Shown: positions 44,815-52,893 of the stretch, one piece after another
How the letters are laid out: each line of letters opens with the position of its first letter
How positions within the stretch are numbered: position 1 is the first letter of the stretch
DNA from: an uncultured Parabacteroides sp.
Lineage (GTDB): Bacteria > Bacteroidota > Bacteroidia > Bacteroidales > Tannerellaceae
Length of the DNA stretch: 64,000 nt
Reading direction: 5' to 3'
Assembly (NCBI GenBank): GCA_937894065.1
Contig: CALCST010000016.1
Coordinates: 1-64,000 of the forward strand
Program-made: the position numbers and the translations under genes
The notes under the pieces: model-generated
What the model saw: the letters and a program-made list of their open reading frames with translations, nothing else
What the model was told of the DNA's origin: nothing
Database searches by the model: none

Positions 44815-45990
44815 TTATTTACCGTTCACTGCTTTATCTAAAGCTTTCAAAGCAGTAACAAGTGTAGCTCTTGGACAACCAATGTTCAGACGCATATGTC
44901 CTTCGCCGCCCGGACCAAAGATGCTTCCGTCGTTCAATGCCAGACCTGCCTTGTTCTGGAACAAATCTTTAAGTTCTTCCTGAGAAAGATTCATATCGCG
45001 GCAATCCAACCAAATCAAGAAAGATGCCTGAGGCTGGAATACTTTTATTTTCGGCATATGAGCTTTCAGATATTCATCTACAACCCTGATGTTTTCCATA
45101 ATATACATACGCAACTGTTGTAACCATTCTGCACCATAAGTGTAGGCTGCGATTGTTGCTTCATATGCAAATATAGTTCCGGCATTGAATTCTCCGGACT
45201 CAAGGTATGAGTAGAATTTTTTTCTTATCTCTTCATTAGGGACAATAGAATAGGAACTTACGATTCCAGCAATGTTGAAAGTTTTGCTTGGCGCCATGAA
45301 AGTTATACTGCAGTTTGCAGCATCTTCCGAAACTGAAGCAAACGGATGATGTTTTGCCTGAGGAAAGGCTAGCTCAGAATGGATTTCATCGGAAATAACA
45401 AGAATATTGTGTCTTTTGCATATTTCCGCAAGCTTTATCAATGTGTCTTTTCCCCAAACAATTCCTCCAGGATTGTGAGGATTTGACAAAATGAGGACTT
45501 TACATTTGTCGTCTATTATGGATTCTAACTGGTCGAAGTCCATTTCATATGTACCGTTTACCTCTTTTAATGGATTGAAGACGATTTCTCTCTTCATCTC
45601 AGTAGGGACAATACGGAATGGATGATATACTGGTGGCTGTATGATTACTTTATCTCCAGGTTTTGTGAAGCACTGGACAACAAATCCTATACCTTTTACA
45701 ATACCAGGAATATAGCTTAGCCATTCTTTCTTTATTTTCCAGTTATGTTTGTAGTTTACCCAGTCGATTATACAATTATAATATTCGTCACTTGCCAATG
45801 TATATCCGAATATCGGATGCTCGCATCTTTTTTTCAATGCGTCAACAATAAAATCAGGAGTTGCAAAATCCATATCTGCAACCCATAGAGGAATCAGGTC
45901 TTTATTCCCGAAGTTTTCCTGCAGACCGTCATATTTAACGCAGGAAGTTCCTCTTCGTTCTATTATTTCATCAAAATTATATAGTTTCAT
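44815..45990 (-). CDS. PatB/MalY-type PLP C-S lyase or aminotransferase
   Basis: Fold-type I PLP enzyme of the MalY/PatB group, often a cystathionine beta-lyase that makes homocysteine. The ATG at 45990 gives the family N terminus MKLYNFDEIIERRGT (391 residues); ATGs at 45999 and 46086 give longer forms without family support. Signatures: PLWVADMDFATPDFI, LSNPHNPGGIVW, ISDEIHSEL, and the PLP lysine in FMAPSKTFNIAGI. Methionine synthesis is the likely role, but sulfur-amino-acid degradation is possible. Confidence 0.85.
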   Translation of the reverse strand: MKLYNFDEIIERRGTSCVKYDGLQENFGNKDLIPLWVADMDFATPDFIVDALKKRCEHPIFGYTLASDEYYNCIIDWVNYKHNWKIKKEWLSYIPGIVKGIGFVVQCFTKPGDKVIIQPPVYHPFRIVPTEMKREIVFNPLKEVNGTYEMDFDQLESIIDDKCKVLILSNPHNPGGIVWGKDTLIKLAEICKRHNILVISDEIHSELAFPQAKHHPFASVSEDAANCSITFMAPSKTFNIAGIVSSYSIVPNEEIRKKFYSYLESGEFNAGTIFAYEATIAAYTYGAEWLQQLRMYIMENIRVVDEYLKAHMPKIKVFQPQASFLIWLDCRDMNLSQEELKDLFQNKAGLALNDGSIFGPGGEGHMRLNIGCPRATLVTALKALDKAVNGK

Positions 45991-46109
45991 TTTATACATG
46001 TTTGTTTTTAGGTTTGCCAAAATTACAAATTTTTCTTTATAAATGAATATCTGCGTCAAATCTCTGTATTTTAATGCAAACTTCAAGAACGAAGAGGAAC
46101 TTTTACTAA

Positions 46110-48491
46110 TTAAAGAGTAATAGTCTCTTTAAGAGGCAAAGATTCTGAAGAATTACCTGCCATAATAACAAAATCTCCAGGTTCCAATTTCCATTTGCCT
46201 TCGCCCTGATATATTTCAAGTTCTTTTTTATCAATGAATAGTTCTACGTCTTTTGTTTCGCCAGCTTTGATATTCACACGTTTGAAGGCTTTAAGTTGCT
46301 TCACCGGAGTGCTGTGTGATGCAACAACATCTTTTACATAAACCTGTACAACTTCGTCACCATCAACTTTTCCTGTGTTTTTTACTGATATGCGAACTTT
46401 GATATTTGTTTCGCTAGGAATAACTTCCATTTTATCATAAGCAAAAGTTGTATAACTCAAACCATAACCAAACGGATATAGAGGTTTCGCATCACCTTCG
46501 ATATAATCACGTCGGTTAGCGCCACGCTTAGGGTTGTAGAATACTGGAAGCTGACCGACATTCTTAGGAACTGAAATAGCCAATCTTCCTGCAGGATTAT
46601 AGTCTCCAAACAGAACATCAGCGATTGCATTTCCTCCTTCTTCACCCGGATACCATGCATCAAGTATAGCATCAGCTTTTTCCTCACATTCATTGATTGC
46701 AAGAGGTCTTCCTTTAATAAGAACAACAACCAAAGGTTTACCAGTTGATTTCATAAGTTCCAACAGCTCATTCTGTCTTCCAAGAAGGTCAAGTGTGCAG
46801 CGGTCGTTACCTTCGCCGCTATCCATATCGCTCAGTTCGTTTTTGCTGGCTTTTGCAGCACCTGTCGCTTCGAATTCTGCAGAGAAATCTCTCGCACTTG
46901 AACCACCAAGAACCAGTACAATAGCATCACTTTTCTTGGCAACAGCTTCAGCTTCAGCAAAACCTTCATTTGACATATCGCGGATAGCACAACCTTTTGC
47001 GTAGTTTACTTCGGTGTTTGCTGAAACAGCTTTACGAACTCCTTCCAAAACAGTGATAACCGAACCTTCAGCCTGTGGAGCAGTGTAATCACCCAACATA
47101 TTATAAGGAGTGTTTGCATTCGGACCGATAACGGCAATAGATTTTATTTCCTTATTAAGCGGCAAAACATTGTTGTCGTTCTTAAGAAGAATAACAGACT
47201 GGCGTGCAACTTCTCTTGCCAAAGCTCTGTGTTCGTTTCTTTCGTTTTCTGTCAGATAATTTTTTGTATCCAAGATTGGATTATCAAACAGATTCATATT
47301 GAATTTCAGAGTCAGGAGCTTTCTTACTGCATCATCCAGTTTGCTCTCCTGTATTTTACCTTCTTTTACAAGTGTGGTAAGTTGACGGAAAGCCTGACCG
47401 CCTAGGTCTGATTCAACACCTGCGTTGAATGCAATTTCTGCTGCTTCTTTAAGATTTGCTGCAACTCCATGTCCTGTCATACCATCGATAGAGAACAAAT
47501 CCGAAACAACAAAACCCTTGAATCCCCATTCATTTTTCAAGATGTCAGTAAGAAGTTCTTTGTTGCCAGTACAAGGAACACCGTCAATTTCGTTGTATGA
47601 TGTCATTATTGACAAAAGTCCAGCTTCTACAACTTTACGGAATGGAGGGAGAATAACTTCTCTCAACTCATTTTCTCCGATGTGGGCAGCACCTCCGTTA
47701 TGTCCGCCTTCGGTCCATCCGTATGCAGTGAAATGTTTTACAGTTGAAATTACCGGATAATCAGGATTGTTCTGCATACCTTCAACGACAGCTTTGCCAA
47801 TTTCTCCTGCAAGGTAAGTGTCTTCCCCAAAGCCTTCTTCAACTCTCGACCATCTTGGGTCGCGAGCCAGGTCTACAACCGGACCATATCCGATATGTCC
47901 ACCTTGTTTTCTCACTTCTTTCGCTTGAGCTTCTCCCAGTTGTCGCATCAAATCCGGATTCCATGTTGAAGCCTGACCAATTCCTGTTGGGAAAGCAGTT
48001 GCTCCGATAGCCATATGTCCATGAGGACATTCTTCAGCTAAAAGCATTGGAATTCCTAATCTGGTATTTTCAATGCAATATTTTTGTAGCATATTGCTAG
48101 CTTCAATCGCGTATTGTGGATTAAGTCCGCTTTTCAGTGTCTTTTGAGTCCAAGGGTCGGCACGCATAAATCCCCAAAGGCTACCTGTGCCATGTTCCAC
48201 AACAACCTTATGAGCATCCTCTGTAAGTTTAATATTCTTACCATTCCTTTCATATAAAGGCCATCCGAATTCGTTGAGTAGCTGACCAACTTTTTCTTCG
48301 AGGGTCATTTGCTGCATCAAATCGTCAACACGTTTTTCTACAGGTTGTTTAGGATCTTCATAAATATCTTTTTTATTATTCTTGTTGAAATCTATCCATC
48401 CTTTCTGGTAGATTTTTGATTTAGTTGTGGCTGCATTAGCCATAGTTGCTACTCCAAGGATAGAGCAGGCAATGATAGATGTTAATTTCAT
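46110..48491 (-). CDS. bglX: Periplasmic beta-glucosidase, GH3 (BglX-like)
   Basis: GH3 beta-glucosidase of 793 residues with a Sec signal peptide (cut after MANA, residue 20). The TIM-barrel domain has KHFTAYG near 252 and the nucleophile Asp331 in GFVVSDLFSIDGMTGHG. The sandwich domain (IAVIGPNANTPYNMLGDYTA, DAWYPGEEGGNAIADVLFGD) and a C-terminal FnIII-like domain follow. It resembles E. coli BglX more closely than the PUL-encoded GH3. It is transcribed away from the prophage from its own promoter. Confidence 0.93.
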   Translation of the reverse strand: MKLTSIIACSILGVATMANAATTKSKIYQKGWIDFNKNNKKDIYEDPKQPVEKRVDDLMQQMTLEEKVGQLLNEFGWPLYERNGKNIKLTEDAHKVVVEHGTGSLWGFMRADPWTQKTLKSGLNPQYAIEASNMLQKYCIENTRLGIPMLLAEECPHGHMAIGATAFPTGIGQASTWNPDLMRQLGEAQAKEVRKQGGHIGYGPVVDLARDPRWSRVEEGFGEDTYLAGEIGKAVVEGMQNNPDYPVISTVKHFTAYGWTEGGHNGGAAHIGENELREVILPPFRKVVEAGLLSIMTSYNEIDGVPCTGNKELLTDILKNEWGFKGFVVSDLFSIDGMTGHGVAANLKEAAEIAFNAGVESDLGGQAFRQLTTLVKEGKIQESKLDDAVRKLLTLKFNMNLFDNPILDTKNYLTENERNEHRALAREVARQSVILLKNDNNVLPLNKEIKSIAVIGPNANTPYNMLGDYTAPQAEGSVITVLEGVRKAVSANTEVNYAKGCAIRDMSNEGFAEAEAVAKKSDAIVLVLGGSSARDFSAEFEATGAAKASKNELSDMDSGEGNDRCTLDLLGRQNELLELMKSTGKPLVVVLIKGRPLAINECEEKADAILDAWYPGEEGGNAIADVLFGDYNPAGRLAISVPKNVGQLPVFYNPKRGANRRDYIEGDAKPLYPFGYGLSYTTFAYDKMEVIPSETNIKVRISVKNTGKVDGDEVVQVYVKDVVASHSTPVKQLKAFKRVNIKAGETKDVELFIDKKELEIYQGEGKWKLEPGDFVIMAGNSSESLPLKETITL

Positions 48492-48532
48492 TTTTATTGT
48501 TTAATGATTTTAGGTGTTTTAGTTTATGGCTG

Positions 48533-48563
48533 CAAATATACATTTTTTATTGGTCGTGACAAA
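48533..48563 (-). promoter_or_regulatory. Promoter of bglX
   Basis: Minus strand: -33 TTTG (48560-48563), a 19-bp spacer, then -7 TATATTTG (48533-48540), about 42 bp before the ATG. Near-perfect Bacteroidetes consensus. Confidence 0.75.
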
Positions 48564-48801
48564 AAAGTTTCTTTTAAATGCGATTTATCTTGTTGTAAAA
48601 TACAATTTTGTGAAATTGTTTATATGACAATAAGTGGGGATGAAAAAATAAGAAAGAAGATAATATTTGTATTTATAAAACATATCTTCAATATAAATAT
48701 TTATAATCCGCAAAACCGCCTGTTCGTCATTCCAAAACGAAACGTTTCAGTTCTGAGGCCTTTTTCCAAAACGAAGCGTCTCTTTTTGAAACAAAATCAA
48801 A

Positions 48802-48845
48802 CGGCATTCAAATGGGCTTCTAACCCTATTTGAATGCCGCCTTTT
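48802..48845. terminator. Strong bidirectional terminator at the prophage boundary
   Basis: CGGCATTCAAAT (48802-48813) pairs with ATTTGAATGCCG (48828-48839), extended inward by GGG and CCC. A T tract follows on the plus strand, and the minus strand has a T-rich exit (GTTTGATTTTGTTTC). It would stop the leftward phage transcript before it reaches bglX. Confidence 0.8.
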
Positions 48846-48932
48846 TATTGCCGGCTGTGGTAAAAAAGCGTCTACCAAAGTTGTTTATTCCGTACTTTTT
48901 TCGTACCTTTACAAAGTAGTTAAGATGGGTTG

Positions 48933-49418
48933 TTATAGCCTTTTATCGTATGTCGAATAGGCTTCTATTTGTGGGATGCGGCGAATAATACCTTTTCCAA
49001 TGTTATCTAAGCAACGTCCTAACGTTCGAAGCATGGCCGGAATGATTTCTTGCTCATAAAAAACGCGAGGCCGCACACCATAGTCTATTTTTACTATCTC
49101 CTGCTCGCAAATATCGCCGGTATCATAGCCGGAATCTGCCCAAAACCATGTGGCAGCAGTTATCGGCTCCCCTCGTTTATATGCCCATTTGATAGAAGAT
49201 GCCCCGCGCCCGTAAGGTAGTGGGGACGGGTGGAATATCAACGTACCCCAGTTCGCCTCTTTCAGTTCTTCATCGGAAACTTTCACCGTAAGGAGTGGCG
49301 CAATGGCAAGGTCACACCGATACCCATCACACCAAAGCGTATGCCCTTTTGTTTTAACGAACATTTCGGCTGCTTTGAATGCCACTGACTCGCAATTTCC
49401 CAATATTTTAATTACCAT
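48933..49418 (-). CDS. Formyltransferase-fold protein (phage-encoded, unknown substrate)
   Basis: A 161-residue protein with the core of the folate-dependent formyltransferase family (as in Fmt, PurN, ArnA). FHPSPLPYGRGASSIKWA at 62-79 matches the N-x-H-x-S-L-L-P loop, and WADSGYDTGDI at 93-103 matches the conserved Asp loop. Catalytic His63 and Asp99 are present, but the position of the catalytic Asn (two before His63) is Ile61, so the chemistry may differ. It is shorter than Fmt and lacks its C-terminal tRNA domain. The start overlaps the end of the ABC-GNAT gene. I infer a role in nucleotide or DNA modification with that partner. Confidence 0.75.
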   Translation of the reverse strand: MVIKILGNCESVAFKAAEMFVKTKGHTLWCDGYRCDLAIAPLLTVKVSDEELKEANWGTLIFHPSPLPYGRGASSIKWAYKRGEPITAATWFWADSGYDTGDICEQEIVKIDYGVRPRVFYEQEIIPAMLRTLGRCLDNIGKGIIRRIPQIEAYSTYDKRL

Positions 49419-50544
49419 TCCCTATATATTTGAATGCCTGAACCGCCCTGAAATGACCGCCATAACCGGTTGCCGCACGATCAGACTTATTTAACCTTTG
49501 GGCTGAACGTGCCATCGAAGCCGCGCTGCGCCCTTTATTATCTCCATATAGATGTGCTCCGGTTTGTATCCACTTTTTAGAGTGGCGTAACGCCCCACAT
49601 AGTTGCGGGTGTGAAGTGTGAAAGAACACCGGATAAGGTTTGCCACATCTACCATGCCCTTGAAGATGATATTCACAAACTGCCGCCAAAAATTTGGTAC
49701 CAACACCTATTCCCTGCCATTCGGGAAGTACTACCAGCCGGGTGGATCGGTAAGCCTTTGCCGTAAAGAGTGGTGTTACTGCTAAATGACAGACGGGTTC
49801 ACCACCAACAAAGCCTACGAAATACTCGGCCGCTACCGGCATAGGAAGATCTAAATAATAATGCTGCTTAAACAATCTTGGGAATACAGTTCCCCTGACT
49901 TTATAAATTTGAAGTTCGAGTTTTGGACGTTGCCGAAGGCAGTCACGGTCGTAAAACCGTGCCTCCGCAGTATCATACACCCAGTCAGGTTGTAGCCATT
50001 CGATTATATCATAGTGGCAGGAAAGAAGCACGATCTGCCCGCTGCCGCGTCTCCATGTCTTCGAGAATGCCGCAGCCCCAACTTTGGCTATCTGTCGGTC
50101 AATGACCGATGTAAACTCGTCTACCACGGCGTGCTGTGGTCGCTCGCACGCCAAACGCGCAAGGCCTGCCCGGAACTTCTCGCCGTTGCTCAGCACATGG
50201 AACGGTCGGAGCCATGCTGGAACATCGCCAAGGCCAACTGCTGAAAGCATACCTGTCACTGTGTTGAAGTCTCCATCAGGAGCAATACAGTCCACAATCG
50301 GCTTATCCTTATCCCAGTCAGAATAGAGATCATAAATAGGTTGTTTGAATATTTTATTCCCAATACTGGTTTTTCCACTACCGGATGGTCCGACAATCAA
50401 TCCGATTTGCCATTCCCGGTCCTCGATTGGTAGTTCTACTGTCTTTTCCCAATCACAGCCTTTTTCTGCATTGAAAAGGCTTTTTACCCGTGCAGCCCGA
50501 TAACTGTTGAAGTCGCTGCAATGGTGTTGTACCTCTATTTTCAT
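49408..50544 (-). CDS. ABC ATPase fused to GNAT acyltransferase (COG2401-like, possible Mom analogue)
   Basis: A 378-residue two-domain protein. The ABC ATPase (about 40-205) has Walker A GPSGSGKT (52-59), signature LSNGEKFR (118-125), Walker B HAVVDEFTS (138-146) and switch His177 in SCHYD. It has no membrane segments, so it is not a transporter. The C-terminal GNAT domain (about 225-378) has the acyl-CoA loop LPEWQGIGVG (273-282) and TSHPQLCGALRHS near 310-322. Mu Mom is also a GNAT-fold enzyme, modifying adenine in DNA, and sits at the same end of Mu. The fusion architecture matches what I know as COG2401. The start overlaps the preceding 41-codon ORF (ATGA). Confidence 0.85.
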   Translation of the reverse strand: MKIEVQHHCSDFNSYRAARVKSLFNAEKGCDWEKTVELPIEDREWQIGLIVGPSGSGKTSIGNKIFKQPIYDLYSDWDKDKPIVDCIAPDGDFNTVTGMLSAVGLGDVPAWLRPFHVLSNGEKFRAGLARLACERPQHAVVDEFTSVIDRQIAKVGAAAFSKTWRRGSGQIVLLSCHYDIIEWLQPDWVYDTAEARFYDRDCLRQRPKLELQIYKVRGTVFPRLFKQHYYLDLPMPVAAEYFVGFVGGEPVCHLAVTPLFTAKAYRSTRLVVLPEWQGIGVGTKFLAAVCEYHLQGHGRCGKPYPVFFHTSHPQLCGALRHSKKWIQTGAHLYGDNKGRSAASMARSAQRLNKSDRAATGYGGHFRAVQAFKYIGNGN

Positions 50545-50666
50545 ACATTCACCACTTTAAGGGTTAGACCTTCTTTCAGAAGACGCTCATAAATTTTCTT
50601 CTGCTCTTTTTCATCTGTGCAAATGACGATCACGCCATATTGCGGCCTGTAAGTGTACTTGCTCAT
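50541..50666 (-). CDS. 41-residue protein, translationally coupled to the ABC-GNAT gene
   Basis: A short ORF from the ATG at 50666 encoding 41 residues: it begins MSKYTYRPQYGVIVICTDEK and ends with a KIYERLLKEGLTLKVVNV-like segment. Its TGA overlaps the ABC-GNAT ATG. The pattern (beta strand, then helix with EKEQKKIYERL, then strand) looks like a small folded domain. The position and overlap recall com, the short ORF that overlaps and translationally activates mom in Mu. It has no Cys zinc finger, so it is not a Com homologue by sequence. Function unknown. Confidence 0.65.
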   Translation of the reverse strand: MSKYTYRPQYGVIVICTDEKEQKKIYERLLKEGLTLKVVNV

Positions 50667-50726
50667 ACTTTGTCTCGTTTTATGGGTTTGCGACAAAGGT
50701 AGAACCAAACAATCGGGTGAGCGAAT

Positions 50727-50981
50727 TTACGCCTGATCTTGCACTGCACAACCTATGCAGTCGCTTGATAAATGACGAATGATACCGTACACTTTCCGCT
50801 CACTTAAAGCGTATTTGTCGGATAGGACGGCGACGATATAGGTCGTTTTTTCTCCTGCCGCCCGCATTCGGGTATAGTCATTAAACAAATCGACATATAA
50901 ACAGTCACTTGTCTTGATTCCGGCGTTGAATAGCCGCTGTAATAGTTCTTTATTGAAAGAAAGTATCTCGTATATTGTCAT
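50727..50981 (-). CDS. Small HTH-like phage protein downstream of the retroelement RT
   Basis: 84 residues from the ATG at 50981, preceded at good spacing by GGAGA; an upstream TTG was rejected. All-helical by eye. The C-terminal KYALSERKVYGIIRHL looks like the recognition part of a helix-turn-helix (as in Mor/C-type activators). It lies between the RT-side structured repeat and the Mom-like operon. It could regulate that operon. It is too short and of the wrong pattern for a typical DGR Avd accessory protein. Confidence 0.6.
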   Translation of the reverse strand: MTIYEILSFNKELLQRLFNAGIKTSDCLYVDLFNDYTRMRAAGEKTTYIVAVLSDKYALSERKVYGIIRHLSSDCIGCAVQDQA

Positions 50982-50992
50982 AATCTCCAAAA

Positions 50993-51150
50993 ATTAAAGT
51001 ATATTTGCAATGCCAATCTTATATACAGCGCAAATGCGCGAAACAGCGTAATAATAAAAAAGCGTAGAAACGCGGCAAGGGCATACGGCCCTCGGTCGTG
51101 CGTTTCTACGCAAGTTATTGTATATAAGATTGGCGTCTCTATACTTTAAT
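50993..51150. ncRNA. Nested inverted-repeat element, possible structured RNA or cruciform
   Basis: Outer arms: ATTAAAGTATA (50993-51003) with 51140-51150, and GCCAATCTTATATAC (51012-51026) with 51120-51134, separated by a small internal loop. Inside is a perfect 12-bp stem GCGTAGAAACGC (51062-51073) with 51100-51111, capped by GGGC/GCCC (51079-51082 with 51088-51091). The whole can fold as one rod of about 158 nt. It lies between the RT gene and the small HTH-like gene. Type and function uncertain. Confidence 0.65.
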
Positions 51151-51211
51151 CTATGGCCGGGGGCCTTCTTTTGTACCCTTTCCCCCGAAAAAAGGTTAGA
51201 TCATCAACACA

Positions 51212-52501
51212 TCACGAGAATACATACTTCGTCTTATTGCCTCCGAATGTTTCCCGTTTGATTACCGTTTCAAAAGGCAGTTCGCTCATTTCCTTAATCT
51301 GGTCGAGAATGTTTTTCATCTCTTCCGATGCAGTTATGAACTTGCCTTTCAGACCGTCCAGTTCATACTGGACCACATAGCGACCTTCACCCTGCTTCGT
51401 TTTGATGTCGGTCTCAAAATCCACAATTGTAACCTTGCAATTCTGCAAGTTGCCCAAAGGGGTTAGGTTCCCTTCGAACCGTTTCTTTCCGTCTGCCGGT
51501 TTGTACGTGACGCCTAAATCTTTAAAACTTTTCATATTCGTGAGTTTAAAAAATAAATGTTTTCCGTTGCAATGCTTCACCCAACCCCAAAAAGAGGCGA
51601 GAACAACAAATTTTCGCTTCTTACTTTTGACCTTGTGTAACCGCCGGGCGACCTTTTGCTTGATATGCTTCCGTACCAGTACATAATCATGCCGGGTAAC
51701 ATAGCCTAAAAAGTCAATGCCGCGGGCTTCCACCGGGAATATCTGCCAGTTCTGTTTGATGGTCAGGTGAAGTTTGTTTTTTACCAGGTAACGTAATTTA
51801 GCGAAAATATCATGCAGATACGCTTTGTCCGGGCCGAGAACGACAATATCATCGCAATACCGGAAATAATACTTCACGCCCAGTTCCGCTTTCATGTAGT
51901 GATCCAACAGGCAAAGGTAAAAGTTACCGAGCAACTGGCTGGAATGGTAGCCGATCGCCAGGCCGGGACCATAACTTCGGATAATACGGATAAGGGTCTG
52001 CACCAGAGTTTCATCCTTGATTTTCCGACGGAGCAGTTCTATCAGGATGTCCTGGTCGATGGAGTGGTAGAACTTCTTCAGGTCAAGTTTCAGGCAGTAC
52101 CGCGTATTCGAACGGTCTTTTAATGCTTTTCGAAGCCTGTATAAACCATCGTGGATACCACGTTTCGGCAAGCTGGCATACGTGTCACGAATCATCATAC
52201 CGCCTAAAACTTCCCTGTAAAGAACAGCCATTATCGCGTGAAGGGCGATTCGATCCTTGAACGGCAGGGACTGGATTTCACGCACCTTACCGTTTTCCAC
52301 CACTTCAAATTCCCGGAACCCTTCCGGCGCATACTTACCCGACTTGATTTCGTCGGCAAGATCGGCCAGTATCTTATCCCGGTTCTTTTTGAAATAGCGC
52401 ACGGTACGGCTGCGCTTCTTGCCCCGCATAACCATAGAGAAAGCCTCCAGCAGGTTGCTTTCTTCCACGATCTTTTCTATCAGATAACCGTATCGCTTCA
52501 T
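51212..52501 (-). CDS. Diversity-generating retroelement reverse transcriptase
   Basis: Reverse transcriptase of 429 residues that copies the template repeat into cDNA with errors opposite adenines. RT blocks: QSLPFKDRIALHAIMAVLY (78-96), catalytic Asp140 in LKLDLKKFYHSID, the DGR-type IGYHSSQLLGNFYL near 183-196 (IGxxxSQ), and the YCDD box at 215-218. A maturase or HNH domain of group II introns is absent. The C-terminal part is basic, then a longer tail. The template repeat lies 156 bp upstream on the same strand and the variable target gene is further upstream, the standard DGR order. Confidence 0.96.
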   Translation of the reverse strand: MKRYGYLIEKIVEESNLLEAFSMVMRGKKRSRTVRYFKKNRDKILADLADEIKSGKYAPEGFREFEVVENGKVREIQSLPFKDRIALHAIMAVLYREVLGGMMIRDTYASLPKRGIHDGLYRLRKALKDRSNTRYCLKLDLKKFYHSIDQDILIELLRRKIKDETLVQTLIRIIRSYGPGLAIGYHSSQLLGNFYLCLLDHYMKAELGVKYYFRYCDDIVVLGPDKAYLHDIFAKLRYLVKNKLHLTIKQNWQIFPVEARGIDFLGYVTRHDYVLVRKHIKQKVARRLHKVKSKKRKFVVLASFWGWVKHCNGKHLFFKLTNMKSFKDLGVTYKPADGKKRFEGNLTPLGNLQNCKVTIVDFETDIKTKQGEGRYVVQYELDGLKGKFITASEEMKNILDQIKEMSELPFETVIKRETFGGNKTKYVFS

Positions 52502-52656
52502 TTTATTGTCGCTTTCAGAAATCCATGTGCTTCGAGAATTAACCTACCACACAATATAACCCAATTTGTTTTTTGCCAAGAGGCAAGGTGCATTCCTCTA
52601 CGGGTTGGATAAGGGAACACGTCCCGGCCAAGAACCGTAATATAAATATTTTCTTT

Positions 52657-52775
52657 CCTGAATATGAGACGCGAACCGTAGTTCGAATTCGTGTTCGAGG
52701 CATCGTTATTCGCATTCGCATACGCCACACCGCCATTCGTATTCGAGCCGTGATAGGACCGCGCCAAAACAAAGG
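52657..52775 (-). repeat. DGR template repeat (TR)
   Basis: 119 bp matching 52992-53110 in the fibre gene at a constant 335 bp offset. Read on the minus strand it is rich in AAC codons, so that adenine errors can reach many amino acids. Over 52666-52775 there are ten differences, all at template adenines: six A-to-T (52689, 52694, 52710, 52716, 52721, 52737) and four A-to-G (52682, 52695, 52707, 52742). A further block of three mismatches (52663-52665) lies at the 3' edge. Confidence 0.97.
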
Positions 52776-52893
52776 CCGGAGGAATTCTACCTATATCTTA
52801 ACATTACATTTACATTTTTACGTTCATAGTTACAAATGTACTTCGTTTTTTGGGGATTCCCTGATTTCCATAAGGAATATAGGGAAAATATCA

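Larger units (their letters stand above)
48492..48932. other. Host-prophage transition region without genes
   Basis: About 440 bp with no ORF. It holds the bglX promoter, a short block with two related units (CCAAAACGAAACGTTTC at 48732 and CCAAAACGAAGCGTCTC at 48766, weakly like the palindromic arrays), a strong terminator hairpin at 48802-48839, then sequence leading into the GC-richer phage genes. The exact prophage end cannot be fixed without the other end. Confidence 0.55.

Noticed and set aside
48710..48790. Fifth 22-bp-period palindromic array
   Set aside because: Two related units (GAAACGTTTC and GAAGCGTCTC) are seen but they are 34 bp apart and no regular four-unit period could be shown.
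48849..48932. Exact Mu-like terminal TG/CA end
   Set aside because: Several TG dinucleotides are possible. Without the other end and the host duplication no single base can be supported.
48933..49418. Host methionyl-tRNA or GAR formyltransferase
   Set aside because: Too short for Fmt, catalytic Asn not conserved, and coupled to a phage gene; not a housekeeping copy.
49408..50544. ABC transporter ATPase of an import or export system
   Set aside because: No membrane partner, single ABC domain, and a fused GNAT domain.
50727..50981. Avd accessory protein of the DGR
   Set aside because: Only 84 residues and with an HTH-like C terminus; Avd proteins are longer four-helix bundles.
52498..52767. 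Minus-strand open frame across the template repeat, overlapping the RT start
   Set aside because: It mirrors the target gene because the template repeat matches coding sequence. Beyond the repeat the translation has no family features. Treated as template RNA, not a gene.
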